64,000 nt of DNA from Ruminococcus sp. (GCA_029060305.1 JAIDUG010000050.1:1-64000), one strand, 5' to 3'. Positions 24,609 through 34,045 are shown, counted from the first letter of the stretch. Program-made: numbers and translations. The notes: a model not told the origin generated them from the sequence alone.

Positions 24609-26436
24609 AATTGAAAAACATCTGCTTGAAATTCAGAAACCGTCACGTTACATAGGCGGAGAAGTCGGCAGTGTTATTAAAGACAAGTCAAAAATAGATG
24701 TGAGATTTGCATTCTGTTTTCCGGACACCTATGATATAGGAATGTCACATCTCGGAATGAAGATACTTTACTCTCTCACAAATGAACGTGAAAATTACTG
24801 GTGTGAAAGATGTTTTGCACCGTCGGAAGACTTTGAAAAGATTATGCGTGAAAACAATATTCCGTTGTACGCACTGGAAAGTCTTGACCCTATCAGAGAT
24901 TTTGATTTCATAGGTTTCACAATGCAGTATGAACTTTCTTATACAAACGTTCTGAATATGCTTGACTTAGCAGGAATACCCATATATTCACGTGACCGCA
25001 CAGAAGAACTTAAACAGATAGTAGTTGCCGGAGGTCCTTGTGTATGCAATCCCGAACCTCTTGCTGAATTTTTTGATTTGTTCATTCTTGGAGAGGGTGA
25101 AGAAGTAAACCTCGAACTCATGGACTTATACAACAAAATGAAAGAACAAGGTGCTACACGAAAGGAATTTTTGCAGAAAGCCTGTCAGATAGAGGGAATA
25201 TATGTTCCGGAGTTTTATAAATTCCACTATAAAGAAGACGGTACTATTGAAAGAGTTGAAACAACAGACAATGCACCGTCAGTTGTGAAAAAACGTATTA
25301 TAAAGGATTTCGATAAAGTGTATTATCCGGATAACTTTGTTGTACCGTTCACGGAGATAGTACACGACCGTGTTTCCGTAGAGGTGCTGAGAGGCTGTCT
25401 GCGTGGCTGTCGATTCTGTCAGGCAGGATTTATTTACAGACCTTTCCGTGAAAAGAAATCTGATACTATCGTTAAACAGACAAAAGACCTTTGTGAGAAT
25501 ACAGGTTATGACGAAGTTTCACTTGCTTCACTCAGCACAAGCGACCATTCGGATATTTCACCGATACTTTCTGAACTCATTGAATATACTGCTGACGAAA
25601 AAATAACTCTTTCGTTGCCGTCGCTGAGAGTGGACAACTTTTCGGAAGAACTTCTTGAAAAAATAAAGAAAGTCCGCAAATCAGGGCTTACATTCGCACC
25701 CGAAGGCGGTACTCAAAGACTGAGAAATGTTATAAACAAGAACGTAAGCGAAGAAGAAATTATGAATACTTGCCGTATAGCTTTTGAGGGCGGTTATTCT
25801 TCTGTGAAACTCTATTTCATGATGGGACTGCCTACTGAAACGGACGAAGATATTATAGGTATCGCTGAACTTGCACAACGTATTATAGATATGTTTTATA
25901 GTCTGGAAAATCGTCCCAAGGGCAAGGGCGTACAGATTTCAATAAGCTGTGCCACATTTGTTCCGAAACCTTTCACACCGTTTCAGTTTGAACCTCAGGA
26001 TACAAGGGAAATGATTGAACACAAACAGAAACTTCTGCTTGACAGCGTAAACAAAAAACGTGTAAAGGTAAGTTATCATGATGCAGATGTGAGTATTCTG
26101 GAAGCGGTACTCGCAAAAGGTGACAGAAGACTTTGTGATGTTATATATACAGCGTGGAAAAAAGGTTGTAAATTCGACAGCTGGGGCGAACATTTCCATT
26201 TTGACAAGTGGGTATCTGCTTTTGAGGATTGCGGAATAGACCCGTCTTTCTATGCGAACAGAAGAATAGCATATGACGAGGTACTTGCGTGGGAACATCT
26301 CGACTATTACGTTTCAAAGGAATTTTTCGTGCGTGAAAACAAGACCGCTCACGAATCCGTTACAACTCCGCACTGTCGTCTGAAGTGTTCGGGTTGCGGA
26401 GTAAATAAGAAGATTGGAGGAAAATGTTTTGATTAA
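24595..26436 (+). CDS. B12-binding-type radical SAM protein (TIGR03960 family)
   Basis: A 613-residue radical SAM enzyme. The N-terminal half has the RFAFCFPDTYDIGMSHLG segment of a B12-binding-like domain. The 4Fe-4S cluster motif is GCLRGCRFCQAG near residues 268-279, followed by a TIM-barrel core (LASLSTSDH, FAPEGGTQRLR). The C-terminus ends in a Cys-rich CRLKCSGCGVN tail. It is nearly always paired with a DUF2344 protein, as here, in an RNA-processing or ribosomal neighbourhood. RNA modification is likely but unproven. AGGAGG precedes the ATG. Confidence 0.9.
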   Translation: MLRDKIEKHLLEIQKPSRYIGGEVGSVIKDKSKIDVRFAFCFPDTYDIGMSHLGMKILYSLTNERENYWCERCFAPSEDFEKIMRENNIPLYALESLDPIRDFDFIGFTMQYELSYTNVLNMLDLAGIPIYSRDRTEELKQIVVAGGPCVCNPEPLAEFFDLFILGEGEEVNLELMDLYNKMKEQGATRKEFLQKACQIEGIYVPEFYKFHYKEDGTIERVETTDNAPSVVKKRIIKDFDKVYYPDNFVVPFTEIVHDRVSVEVLRGCLRGCRFCQAGFIYRPFREKKSDTIVKQTKDLCENTGYDEVSLASLSTSDHSDISPILSELIEYTADEKITLSLPSLRVDNFSEELLEKIKKVRKSGLTFAPEGGTQRLRNVINKNVSEEEIMNTCRIAFEGGYSSVKLYFMMGLPTETDEDIIGIAELAQRIIDMFYSLENRPKGKGVQISISCATFVPKPFTPFQFEPQDTREMIEHKQKLLLDSVNKKRVKVSYHDADVSILEAVLAKGDRRLCDVIYTAWKKGCKFDSWGEHFHFDKWVSAFEDCGIDPSFYANRRIAYDEVLAWEHLDYYVSKEFFVRENKTAHESVTTPHCRLKCSGCGVNKKIGGKCFD

Positions 26437-27082
26437 ACTGAGAGCCGTTTTTGAAAAAAAAGACCGTGCAAAATATATTTCACACCTCGATTTAAACCGC
26501 TGTATGCTTAGGACTTTCAGACGTTCCGGACTTCCGATATGGTATACAGAGGGTTTCCATTCGCACCCTTATTTTTCGTTTGCACTTGCACTTTCACTCG
26601 GTTACGAAAGCAGTTGTGAAATACTCGACTTCAATCTCAATGAGGAAATCCCTTTTTCAGAAGTCCGTGACCGTCTCAACGCTGTTATGCCTTATGGTAT
26701 GAAGATTATTTCCGTTTCAGAACCAAAACTCAAGATTACGGCAATCGCAAAGGCTGAATACAGTTTCAGACTGGTGACCGACAATACGGAAAATCTTATG
26801 AACGAAATAAACAGTCTCATAAATCAGGAGCAGATTCTGATTGAGAAGAAAACAAAAAAGGGCATAAAGACGGTTGACATAAAACCCGATATGGAAATAA
26901 CAGTCTGTGAAGTTTCCGGAAAATCCGTTGATATGGTGATGAGACTTCCTGCCGGTACTCAGACAAATTATAATCCGTCACTTTTCTTTGAGGCACTCAG
27001 AAACATTTCCGGAGTTCCTTTTGAAGTGGCTGATATAAGACGTACCGGAATTTTATGCGGAAATAATGAAATTTTTTATTGA
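26429..27082 (+). CDS. TIGR03936/DUF2344 radical-SAM-associated protein
   Basis: A 217-residue partner of the preceding radical SAM enzyme; in many bacteria the two are fused. Family marks are the YISHLDL segment, RRSGLPIWYTEGFHSHP and ALALSLGYES. The probable start is the TTG at 26429, eight bases after GGAGG; a TTG at 26414 falls inside that ribosome region. It overlaps the upstream gene by eight bases. No catalytic residue set is known; it probably binds substrate or RNA. The usual next gene in Clostridia, RNase E/G, is absent and is replaced by an unknown gene. Confidence 0.85.
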   Translation: MIKLRAVFEKKDRAKYISHLDLNRCMLRTFRRSGLPIWYTEGFHSHPYFSFALALSLGYESSCEILDFNLNEEIPFSEVRDRLNAVMPYGMKIISVSEPKLKITAIAKAEYSFRLVTDNTENLMNEINSLINQEQILIEKKTKKGIKTVDIKPDMEITVCEVSGKSVDMVMRLPAGTQTNYNPSLFFEALRNISGVPFEVADIRRTGILCGNNEIFY

Positions 27083-27100
27083 TATGGAGAGTGATTTTTT

Positions 27101-27619
27101 ATGGCAGTTGAAATGGCAGCCGCTACAGTAGCGGAAAAAGTATTACCTGTCCTTGCAACAAAGATGTTGCCGGACTTTAAGGACATCAGCGGACTTGTAG
27201 GTGTTCTTTCCTCCAATATTATGGAGTACGGATATCAGAACAAAAAAATTATATCAGACGAAAGACTTCATATTTTTGACGGATTTATGCCCATAGCGGA
27301 AGATTTTTTCAGAAATCTGAATGATGCAGTGAATATGTCAATTCAGCTGGACGACCAAAGGTATAGCAGAGTTATTGATTGTGTCCTTGAAAACGAAACA
27401 GTATCATTGGAAAGAAAAATTGAAATATACACAGCTCTTGACGAACAGAAACATAATCAGAAAATGGATTGGATTAAAAATATTGGCAGATTTGTTATAG
27501 CATCTGCTGTTATAGTATTAGGCGGAAAAGCAATCCAAACAGGCAAAGAACTTAACACCAACAAATCATATAACAAAAGAAAAATCAAAGAGGCAAAATA
27601 TAAATACAAATACAGATAA
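27101..27619 (+). CDS. hypothetical protein with C-terminal hydrophobic helix
   Basis: A 172-residue protein of no recognised family. It has an Ala-rich N-terminus, a mainly helical acidic middle and one hydrophobic stretch (residues about 127-147, IGRFVIASAVIVLGG). It ends in a very basic Lys/Tyr/Asn tail that finishes KYKYKYR. This could be a tail-anchored or single-span protein with the basic end inside. GGAGAGTG precedes the ATG. It lies 18 bases after the DUF2344 gene and before the L19 promoter. No function is proposed. Confidence 0.65.
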   Translation: MAVEMAAATVAEKVLPVLATKMLPDFKDISGLVGVLSSNIMEYGYQNKKIISDERLHIFDGFMPIAEDFFRNLNDAVNMSIQLDDQRYSRVIDCVLENETVSLERKIEIYTALDEQKHNQKMDWIKNIGRFVIASAVIVLGGKAIQTGKELNTNKSYNKRKIKEAKYKYKYR

Positions 27620-27695
27620 TTATTTCAGAATTTTTGCTTGTAACTTATACATAAAAAATTTTTCGGAAAATATTGAAAATTTTTTTGAAAAACAC

Positions 27696-27724
27696 TTGCA
27701 TTTTTCTGAAAAGTGTGATATGAT
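27696..27724 (+). promoter_or_regulatory. promoter of rplS
   Basis: TTGCAT at 27696-27701, 17-base spacer and TATGAT at 27719-27724 with TGA extension. Confidence 0.75.
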
Positions 27725-27730
27725 ATAAAG

Positions 27731-27836
27731 GCATTTGAAATCCGTCAGCGGTTTTTGCCGACGGGAGTTAATGCCGTAAGACATTAAACCGGATAGTCCG
27801 CTGTTGTCCATAACAAGAATGTCCGAAAATTTTAGG
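27731..27836 (+). ncRNA. ribosomal protein L19 leader
   Basis: A structured leader of about 105 bases ending at the rplS ribosome site. The first hairpin is CCGTCAGCGG / CCGACGG. The stem GTTAATGCCGTAAGACATTAAAC and a third element, GTCCGC...TGTCC, follow. Placement and layout match the autoregulatory L19 leader of Firmicutes, which binds excess L19 and lowers translation. The class is assigned from context and partial sequence memory, not from a covariance search. Confidence 0.7.
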
Positions 27837-27846
27837 AGGAATAAAA

Positions 27847-28191
27847 ATGGATGCACTTAAGTTAATCAGCAACTCAAGCATGAAGGAAAACGTTCCTGAA
27901 TTCAATGTAGGTGATACTGTAAAGGTTCACGTACAGATTAAGGAAGGCGAAAAGAGCCGTATTCAGATTTTTGAAGGCACTGTTATTGCCAAGAAACACG
28001 GCGGTATCAGCGAGACTTTCACCGTCAGACGTGTTTCTCACGGTTGTGGTATCGAAAGAGTTTTCCCTGTTCACTCACCCGCTGTTGACAAGGTTGAGGT
28101 TATCAGACACGGTAAAGTACGTCGTGCTAAGCTCTACTACCTCAGAGACAGAGTAGGCAAGGCTGCTAAGGTTAAAGAACAGATTCGCTGA
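27847..28191 (+). CDS. rplS: 50S ribosomal protein L19
   Basis: A 114-residue ribosomal protein located at the subunit interface of the 50S. Diagnostic segments are [47 protein letters not shown] and [17 protein letters not shown]. Length is normal. The ribosome site TTTAGGAGG is strong, and codon use is the most biased in the area, as expected for high expression. It heads the conserved rplS-lepB-rbgA-rnhB-yraN order. Confidence 0.98.
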   Translation: MDALKLISNSSMKENVPEFNVGDTVKVHVQIKEGEKSRIQIFEGTVIAKKHGGISETFTVRRVSHGCGIERVFPVHSPAVDKVEVIRHGKVRRAKLYYLRDRVGKAAKVKEQIR

Positions 28192-28246
28192 GATGGCTGT
28201 TGACTGGATTCAGGCAGTTCATTCTGCCTGTTCCGTCTATCTCCGC

Positions 28247-28270
28247 AAGGGACTGCAAGTCCCTTTTTTG
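28247..28270 (+). terminator. terminator/attenuator after rplS
   Basis: AAGGGACTTG-type stem (GGGACT / AGTCCC) followed by six T, 55 bases after the rplS stop. A second hairpin (CAGGCAG / CTGCCTG) lies at 28211-28230. It separates abundant rplS mRNA from the lepB genes. Confidence 0.8.
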
Positions 28271-28296
28271 CTAATATTATGTTGTGAGGTGTCACT

Positions 28297-28980
28297 ATGG
28301 AAGAAAATATGGAAGTCAATACCGGTCAGGAAAATGAATCCGGAAAAAAATCTGAAAAAAAATCCGGAAAAAAGTTCCTCAGTGATGTCATGGAAATTGT
28401 TGAATCCACATTGGTAACGGTTTTTGTTATTGTAATGATTTTCACCTACATTCTGCACCCTGTAAATGTTGTCGGCACTTCAATGACCAACACACTACAG
28501 GACGGCGACAGGATTTTTATGACTACTGTATATGGAAGCCTGTCATATGGTGATATAGTCGTTATTAACAACGATATGGCGTATCTTCTTGACGGTGACA
28601 ACGAAATTGTTGAAAAAAATATCGACGGTTCAAGTCTTAAAGAATGTATTATCAAACGTGTTATCGCTACAGGCGGACAGACTATTAAAATCATTCCCGA
28701 AAGCGGAGACGTTATAGTTGACGGCAAAACCCTTGACGAGCCTTATATAAAAGAAAAACTCAGAAACAGCGGTACTTTCGACTATCCGATAATCGTTCCG
28801 GACGGATATTATTTCGTAATGGGTGATAACAGAAACGGCTCTTCCGACAGTCGTAATCCCGATATAGGTCTCATAAAAAAAGACCAGATTTACGGAAAAG
28901 CTATACTGAGATATGCTCCGATAAGTAACTTCAAATATCTCGGCGACTCTTACAAGCATAACAGCAATGAAGAACAATAA
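28297..28980 (+). CDS. lepB: signal peptidase I, first copy
   Basis: A 227-residue type I signal peptidase that removes signal peptides from exported proteins. The charged N-terminus is rich in Glu, Lys and Ser, followed by one membrane helix (about residues 33-55). The catalytic Ser is in GTSMTNTL near 64. The catalytic Lys is in IIKRVIATGG near 112. GDNRNGSSDSR is the conserved box E. AGGTGTCAC-type ribosome bases precede the ATG. It overlaps the second copy by 14 bases. Confidence 0.94.
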   Translation: MEENMEVNTGQENESGKKSEKKSGKKFLSDVMEIVESTLVTVFVIVMIFTYILHPVNVVGTSMTNTLQDGDRIFMTTVYGSLSYGDIVVINNDMAYLLDGDNEIVEKNIDGSSLKECIIKRVIATGGQTIKIIPESGDVIVDGKTLDEPYIKEKLRNSGTFDYPIIVPDGYYFVMGDNRNGSSDSRNPDIGLIKKDQIYGKAILRYAPISNFKYLGDSYKHNSNEEQ

Positions 28981-29563
28981 ATTTTTCGGCGTACTGTACC
29001 GTGAAACTCTCGCATTGATTGAAATGATTATTATAACGCTTTTCATGATGTCGATGATTTTTACATATGTACTCCGGATTGCAACTGTAAACGGCGATTC
29101 AATGAAAAATACTCTGATGTCTGGCGACAGACTTATAACAACGGCTTTCTGTAACTCTCCGGAACAAGGTGACGTTGTGATTATATATGCCGGTGACGCT
29201 GTTACACTTGACGAAGAAAGAAATCTTGAAATAAAAAAAGGTCTCCGGAAAACTCTTGTAAAACGTGTTATCGCCACAGAGGGACAGAAGATTGATATAG
29301 ATTTTGAACGTGGTGCGGTTTATGTTGACGACATTATGCTTGACGAAGATTATATAACCGGTCTTACCCATATGGACGAGGGTGCTTTTACCGGACAATA
29401 TCCTGTAAAAGTTCCTGACGGATATGTTTTTGTAATGGGAGATAACAGGCAGGTTTCAAAAGACAGCCGTTCAAATGAAATCGGTTTTGTATCCGTCGAA
29501 AATATAACCGAAAAAGTTCTGTTGCGTATATCGCCGACGGAAAAATTCGGTTTTGTGAAATAA
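28967..29563 (+). CDS. lepB: signal peptidase I, second copy
   Basis: A 198-residue type I signal peptidase, shorter at the N-terminus than the adjacent copy. The membrane helix covers residues about 13-35. The catalytic Ser is in NGDSMKNTL near 46, and the Lys in LVKRVIATEG near 93. The box E segment reads GDNRQVSKDSR. Both catalytic residues are intact, so this is a second working enzyme. Its start overlaps the end of the first copy by 14 bases, so the two are translated together. Overall divergence suggests an old duplication with possible substrate specialisation. Confidence 0.93.
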   Translation: MKNNKFFGVLYRETLALIEMIIITLFMMSMIFTYVLRIATVNGDSMKNTLMSGDRLITTAFCNSPEQGDVVIIYAGDAVTLDEERNLEIKKGLRKTLVKRVIATEGQKIDIDFERGAVYVDDIMLDEDYITGLTHMDEGAFTGQYPVKVPDGYVFVMGDNRQVSKDSRSNEIGFVSVENITEKVLLRISPTEKFGFVK

Positions 29564-29582
29564 CTTTTAAGGAGGTATTTTC

Positions 29583-30458
29583 GTGGATAATACCGATATG
29601 AAAAATATACAATGGTTTCCGGGGCATATGGCTAAAACCCGACGTGCCATTACTGCAAATTTGAAACTTGTTGACGCAGTGGCTGAAATAGTTGATTCAC
29701 GTCTGCCGTTGAGTAGTCGCAATCCCGAAATGGACAGGCTGACAGCAGGAAAACCACGTATTGTACTTCTGAACAAGTGCGACCTTGCAGACGAAAAAGC
29801 TACTCAGAAATGGGTTAATTATTTCAATAACAAAGGTATAACAGCACTTGCGGTTGACTGTAAATCCGGAAAAGGTCTGAAACAATTTATTCCGACAGTT
29901 AAAACAAAGGTTCTCAAAGACCTTATGGAAAAACGTCAGAAAAACGGAATGACCGGTACACCGGTAAGACTTATGATTGTGGGTATTCCTAACGTGGGAA
30001 AATCCTCACTTATAAACAAACTGGCAGGTGCAAAACGTGCAAAAGTTGAAGACAGACCTGGAGTTACACGTATAAAGCAGTGGGTGAAACTCGGAAACAA
30101 TGTTGAACTTCTTGATATGCCAGGAGTATTATGGCCTAAGTTTGAAGACCAGAATGTTGCAATAAAACTCGCCTTTACCGGTGCAGTAAGTGACGATATT
30201 CTTGATATTGAAACCCTTGCTATGAAATTACTCGTTTTTCTGAAAGAAAATTATCCGCAGTCACTTGTTGAACGATATAAAATAGAGTATTCGGACGATG
30301 AAACAGGTATAGAATTACTCGAAAAAGTCGGAAGAAAACGTGGTATGATGATTGCAGGCGGAGAGGTCAACACCGAAAGGGCTTCTATAACTGTTATCGA
30401 CGAATTCAGGAGTGCAAAACTCGGTCGTATTACTTTGGAGTTGCCGGAGATAAAATAA
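29583..30458 (+). CDS. rbgA: ribosome biogenesis GTPase RbgA (YlqF)
   Basis: A 291-residue circularly permuted GTPase for late 50S assembly. The N-terminal QWFPGHMAKTRR is diagnostic. G-motifs appear in permuted order: NKCDL (G4, about residue 62), then GIPNVGKSSLINKL (G1, about 134) and DMPG (G3, about 178). The GTG at 29583 is the likely start because AGGAGG lies six bases before it; an ATG at 29598 is too far away. The C-terminal ANTAR-like RNA-binding region (KVGRKRGMM) is present. Confidence 0.95.
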   Translation: MDNTDMKNIQWFPGHMAKTRRAITANLKLVDAVAEIVDSRLPLSSRNPEMDRLTAGKPRIVLLNKCDLADEKATQKWVNYFNNKGITALAVDCKSGKGLKQFIPTVKTKVLKDLMEKRQKNGMTGTPVRLMIVGIPNVGKSSLINKLAGAKRAKVEDRPGVTRIKQWVKLGNNVELLDMPGVLWPKFEDQNVAIKLAFTGAVSDDILDIETLAMKLLVFLKENYPQSLVERYKIEYSDDETGIELLEKVGRKRGMMIAGGEVNTERASITVIDEFRSAKLGRITLELPEIK

Positions 30459-30459
30459 T

Positions 30460-30780
30460 ATGAAAGACGAAATAAGAAAGAAAATTGAAGATGTTGCAAA
30501 GAGATATTCCAAATATGGCGTAACTCTTGCGGAATGTATAAATATATATAACAGCGGTCTCGCAAACCAAATCAGTGAAGAATCCGCAGTTATCGGATTA
30601 CGCCTTGCACTGTCTCACCATTTCCACGAACATGAGTATTTTACAAGTGAAGATGTTGCAGTCATTACAGGCGAAACCGTGGAGCAGGTCAATCAGCGTA
30701 TAGAAGAAAACAAGGAAGAACTTATGAAAAACGGTTCTATAATTGAAGTTTCAAGTCCGTTGAAAGGATTGTTCGACTGA
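30460..30780 (+). CDS. hypothetical protein in the rbgA-rnhB operon
   Basis: A 106-residue soluble, probably all-helical acidic protein with no recognised family. A His-rich LSHHFHEHEYF segment lies in the middle (about residues 51-61) and an ITGETVEQVNQRIEENKEEL helix follows. CCGGAGAT precedes the ATG and it starts one base after the rbgA stop. The position between rbgA and rnhB, genes normally adjacent, marks it as a lineage-specific insertion. Function unknown. Confidence 0.7.
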   Translation: MKDEIRKKIEDVAKRYSKYGVTLAECINIYNSGLANQISEESAVIGLRLALSHHFHEHEYFTSEDVAVITGETVEQVNQRIEENKEELMKNGSIIEVSSPLKGLFD

Positions 30781-30807
30781 TATATCATTACAAAGGAGGG
30801 TTTATTA

Positions 30808-31431
30808 TTGCAGAAAATAATTCTCCACAAGGAACTTTTTGATTATGACAGTGAATTACGAAAAGATTTTCCGGTAATATGCGGAGTTGACGAAGCAGGC
30901 AGAGGTCCTCTTGCCGGTGACGTTTATGCTTCCGCTGTCGTACTGAGCGACGGTCTTTTAATTGACTACCTCAACGACAGCAAGAAACTTTCCGAAAAAC
31001 GCCGTGAAGAACTTTATGACGAAATTATAGAAAAAGCCGACGCTTATTGTATTGCAACTGCAACTGTCGCAGAAATAGACAGTCTGAATATTTTGCAGGC
31101 AACTATGCTTGCAATGAAACGTGCGGTTGCAGGTCTCGGCATAAAACCCGACCTTGCACTCATTGACGGCAACAGAACTCCGGAACTTGAATGTAAAAGC
31201 CGTTTTATCATAAAAGGTGATGCTATTTCCGCTTCAATTGCATCTGCTTCCATACTTGCAAAAGTCTCACGTGACCGATATATGAAACAACTTGCCGTTA
31301 AATATCCGGAGTATTGTTTTGAGAAACACAACGGCTATCCGACAAAACTTCATTATGAAATGATTGAAAAGTATGGCATATCCGACGTACACCGAAGGAG
31401 TTTCAGGCTTGAAAAAAATGACAAAAAATGA
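30808..31431 (+). CDS. rnhB: ribonuclease HII
   Basis: A 207-residue RNase HII that cuts the RNA strand at single ribonucleotides or RNA primers in DNA. The first catalytic Asp and Glu are in [21 protein letters not shown]. The others are in LIDGN and in [14 protein letters not shown]. The start is TTG at 30808, eight bases after AAAGGAGGG; no ATG is available. The 3' end overlaps yraN by 23 bases. Confidence 0.95.
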   Translation: MQKIILHKELFDYDSELRKDFPVICGVDEAGRGPLAGDVYASAVVLSDGLLIDYLNDSKKLSEKRREELYDEIIEKADAYCIATATVAEIDSLNILQATMLAMKRAVAGLGIKPDLALIDGNRTPELECKSRFIIKGDAISASIASASILAKVSRDRYMKQLAVKYPEYCFEKHNGYPTKLHYEMIEKYGISDVHRRSFRLEKNDKK

Positions 31432-31795
31432 AACAGGTAAACTCGGTGAAGACAGCGTTTGCACATATCTTGAAAATCTCGGTTACAGAATTATTTTCCG
31501 GAATTACAGGATAAAAGGCGGAGAGATTGACATAATCGCTCAGAATGACGAATATACGGCGTTTGTTGAAGTAAAGTCAAGAAAACCGGATAGCCTTGTT
31601 TCCGGATTTGAAGCGGTCGGCAAACGCAAACAAGGTCTTATTATTAAAACTGCTTGTGATTTTTGCTGTAAGAATCCCGATATACTTCAGCCACGTTTCG
31701 ACGTTGCGGAAGTAATCGTTGAAAACGGTCGGGTTCTCAGCATTGATTATATTTTTAATGCCTATGATACCACAGGCTACAATTTCATTTTCTGA
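31409..31795 (+). CDS. YraN/UPF0102 family endonuclease-fold protein
   Basis: A 128-residue member of the UPF0102 family with a Holliday-resolvase-like nuclease fold. Marks are [19 protein letters not shown], the catalytic-type GGEIDIIAQ and FVEVKSRK. The probable start is TTG at 31409, eight bases after AAGGAG and inside the end of rnhB; an ATG at 31418 is also possible. The protein ends DTTGYNFIF. Its cellular role is undefined, but it travels with rnhB in many bacteria. Confidence 0.88.
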   Translation: MKKMTKNETGKLGEDSVCTYLENLGYRIIFRNYRIKGGEIDIIAQNDEYTAFVEVKSRKPDSLVSGFEAVGKRKQGLIIKTACDFCCKNPDILQPRFDVAEVIVENGRVLSIDYIFNAYDTTGYNFIF

Positions 31796-31806
31796 AAGGT
31801 GATAAT

Positions 31807-33300
31807 ATGTTTTACAACAGCACAAGAAACAGCACCGTAAAAGTAAACAGTGCTGAGGCTATTACTCAGGGCATTTCTGCTGACGGTGGTCTGTTTGTTC
31901 CCGAAAGCATTCCCGAACTCTCTCTCGAAGAAATAAAAGCTGTCGGCGATATGAATTACGCTGACAGAGCTTCATTTGTTTTTTCAAAGTACCTTACTGA
32001 CTTTACAGATGCTGAAATTCATTACTGTACGGACAACGCTTACAGTACAAAGAATTTTGAAACTGAAAGTATTGCCGAAATCGCTCACCTTTTCGACGGC
32101 ACTTATATGCTTGAACTCTGGCACGGTCCTACGTGTGCTTTCAAGGATATGGCACTTCAGATTCTTCCGTACTTCCTTACAACTTCCGCAAAGAAAATCA
32201 ACCTCGACAAGAAAATTGTAATTCTCGTTGCTACTTCCGGCGATACCGGAAAAGCTGCTTTAGAGGGTTTCAAGGACGTTGAGGGTACTTCAATTATGGT
32301 ATTCTATCCGGAAGATGGCGTAAGTCCTATGCAGAAACGTCAGATGAAAACTCAGGAGGGTTCAAACGTCGGCGTATGTGCTTTGAAAGGCAATTTCGAT
32401 GACTGTCAGAACGGTGTGAAAGCTATTTTCACTGACGGCGATGTCAAGGCAAAACTTGACGAAAAAGGAATGATGTTCTCAAGTGCAAACTCTATCAACT
32501 GGGGAAGACTTGTTCCGCAGATTGTGTACTATATTTCTGCTTACGCTGAACTCGTAAAGGACGGCGAAATTGAACTCGGTGAAAAGATAAATATTGTTGT
32601 TCCTACCGGAAACTTCGGAAACATTCTCGCCGGTTACTATGCTAAACATATGGGCTTACCTGTCAATAAACTCATATGTGCTTCAAATATCAACAACGTC
32701 CTTACAGACTTCATAAATACAGGCGTTTACGACAGAAACAGAAAATTCTATGCTACTGTTTCGCCATCAATGGACATTCTCATTTCCAGCAACCTCGAAA
32801 GACTTCTGTATCTCCTCACTGACAGAAACGATACCCTTATTAAAGAATGGTTCGGAAAACTCGCAACTGAGGGAAAATATGAAGTTACTGACGATATAAA
32901 GACTAAACTGAATGAGGAATTTTGTGCAGGCTTCTGCGACGACATACAGACCAAAAAGACTATTCACGAAATTTACGAAAAATATTCATATACCTGCGAT
33001 ACCCATACAGCAGTCGCTGTAAAAGTATATGAGGATTACAAGAAAGCAACAGGCGATACTACAAAGACCGTCATTGCCTCGACTGCCAGTCCGTATAAAT
33101 TCAGTGCTTCCGTACTCGAAGCAGTACAGGACAGCGTTTCAGACCTTGACGAATATGATATGATTGACAAACTCGCTGAACTTTCAAAAATGCCTGTACC
33201 GACAGCACTCGCCGACCTCAGAAACAAGCCCGAAAGATTCAACGACGTTATCGACAAGGCAGAACAGAAAAATTATGTTCTGAAAACTCTCGGTATCTGA
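31807..33300 (+). CDS. thrC: threonine synthase
   Basis: A 497-residue PLP enzyme converting O-phosphohomoserine to threonine. The PLP lysine is in HGPTCAFKDMALQ near residue 117. The phosphate loop is in VPTGNFGNILAGYYA near 266, and ATSGDTGKAALEGF matches the long class (about 500 residues). It follows yraN by 11 bases with GAAAGGTGAT before the ATG. No other threonine genes are close. Its stop overlaps the next start by one base. Confidence 0.95.
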   Translation: MFYNSTRNSTVKVNSAEAITQGISADGGLFVPESIPELSLEEIKAVGDMNYADRASFVFSKYLTDFTDAEIHYCTDNAYSTKNFETESIAEIAHLFDGTYMLELWHGPTCAFKDMALQILPYFLTTSAKKINLDKKIVILVATSGDTGKAALEGFKDVEGTSIMVFYPEDGVSPMQKRQMKTQEGSNVGVCALKGNFDDCQNGVKAIFTDGDVKAKLDEKGMMFSSANSINWGRLVPQIVYYISAYAELVKDGEIELGEKINIVVPTGNFGNILAGYYAKHMGLPVNKLICASNINNVLTDFINTGVYDRNRKFYATVSPSMDILISSNLERLLYLLTDRNDTLIKEWFGKLATEGKYEVTDDIKTKLNEEFCAGFCDDIQTKKTIHEIYEKYSYTCDTHTAVAVKVYEDYKKATGDTTKTVIASTASPYKFSASVLEAVQDSVSDLDEYDMIDKLAELSKMPVPTALADLRNKPERFNDVIDKAEQKNYVLKTLGI

Positions 33301-33992
33301 TGAGCCTGTTTGTTATAGCCGATTTGCACTTATGTCAGGGCAAACCCGAAAAGACTATGAGCATTTTTAACGGCTGGAAAAACTATCAGGAGCTTATTAA
33401 GAAAAACTGGCTTGAAATCGTAAAGCCTGACGATACTGTAGTAATTGCCGGTGATATTTCGTGGGGAATGTCGTTACAGGATTCCTTACAGGACTTTCGA
33501 TTTATTGAAAACCTTACAGGTAAAAAAATTATTATAAAAGGCAACCACGATTACTGGTGGTCAACTAAAAAGAAAATGGACGATTTCCTTGTGGCTGAGG
33601 GTTGCAGAAGTATTCAGATTCTTCATAACAACCACTTCAGATACGGAAATTACGGTATATGCGGTACAAGAGGTTGGGTAAGCATAAAGGGCGAAACTCA
33701 GGATGAAAAAGTCCTGAAACGTGAGGTGCAACGTCTTGAGACCTCGATAAAATCTGCCCTTACTGAAAATCTCCAACCTGTTGTATTTCTGCATTATCCG
33801 CCTATTTTCGCTACAAATTTCAATTACGACATACTTGACGTTCTTTACCGCTACAACATAAAAGACTGCTATTACGGTCATATTCACGGACGTTCCGCAC
33901 ATGAACTGAGCATTAAAAATACTTATGACGGAATTAATTTTCACCTGATTTCCGGTGATTATTTACAGTTTATTCCGGAAAAAGTCGTGTAA
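33300..33992 (+). CDS. metallophosphoesterase
   Basis: A 230-residue calcineurin-like phosphoesterase with the complete motif set: DLHLCQ at residues 8-13, GDISWG near 51, GNHDYWW near 81, HYPP near 165 and GHIHGR near 196. Unlike the relative at 3005, its GNHD box is intact. It overlaps the thrC stop by one base. Substrate not assignable. Confidence 0.88.
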   Translation: MSLFVIADLHLCQGKPEKTMSIFNGWKNYQELIKKNWLEIVKPDDTVVIAGDISWGMSLQDSLQDFRFIENLTGKKIIIKGNHDYWWSTKKKMDDFLVAEGCRSIQILHNNHFRYGNYGICGTRGWVSIKGETQDEKVLKREVQRLETSIKSALTENLQPVVFLHYPPIFATNFNYDILDVLYRYNIKDCYYGHIHGRSAHELSIKNTYDGINFHLISGDYLQFIPEKVV

Positions 33993-34045
33993 TTTGTTCA
34001 TTTCGCAGAACTCAGTGAAATCAGTAGAAAAATTTTTCAGTTTGT

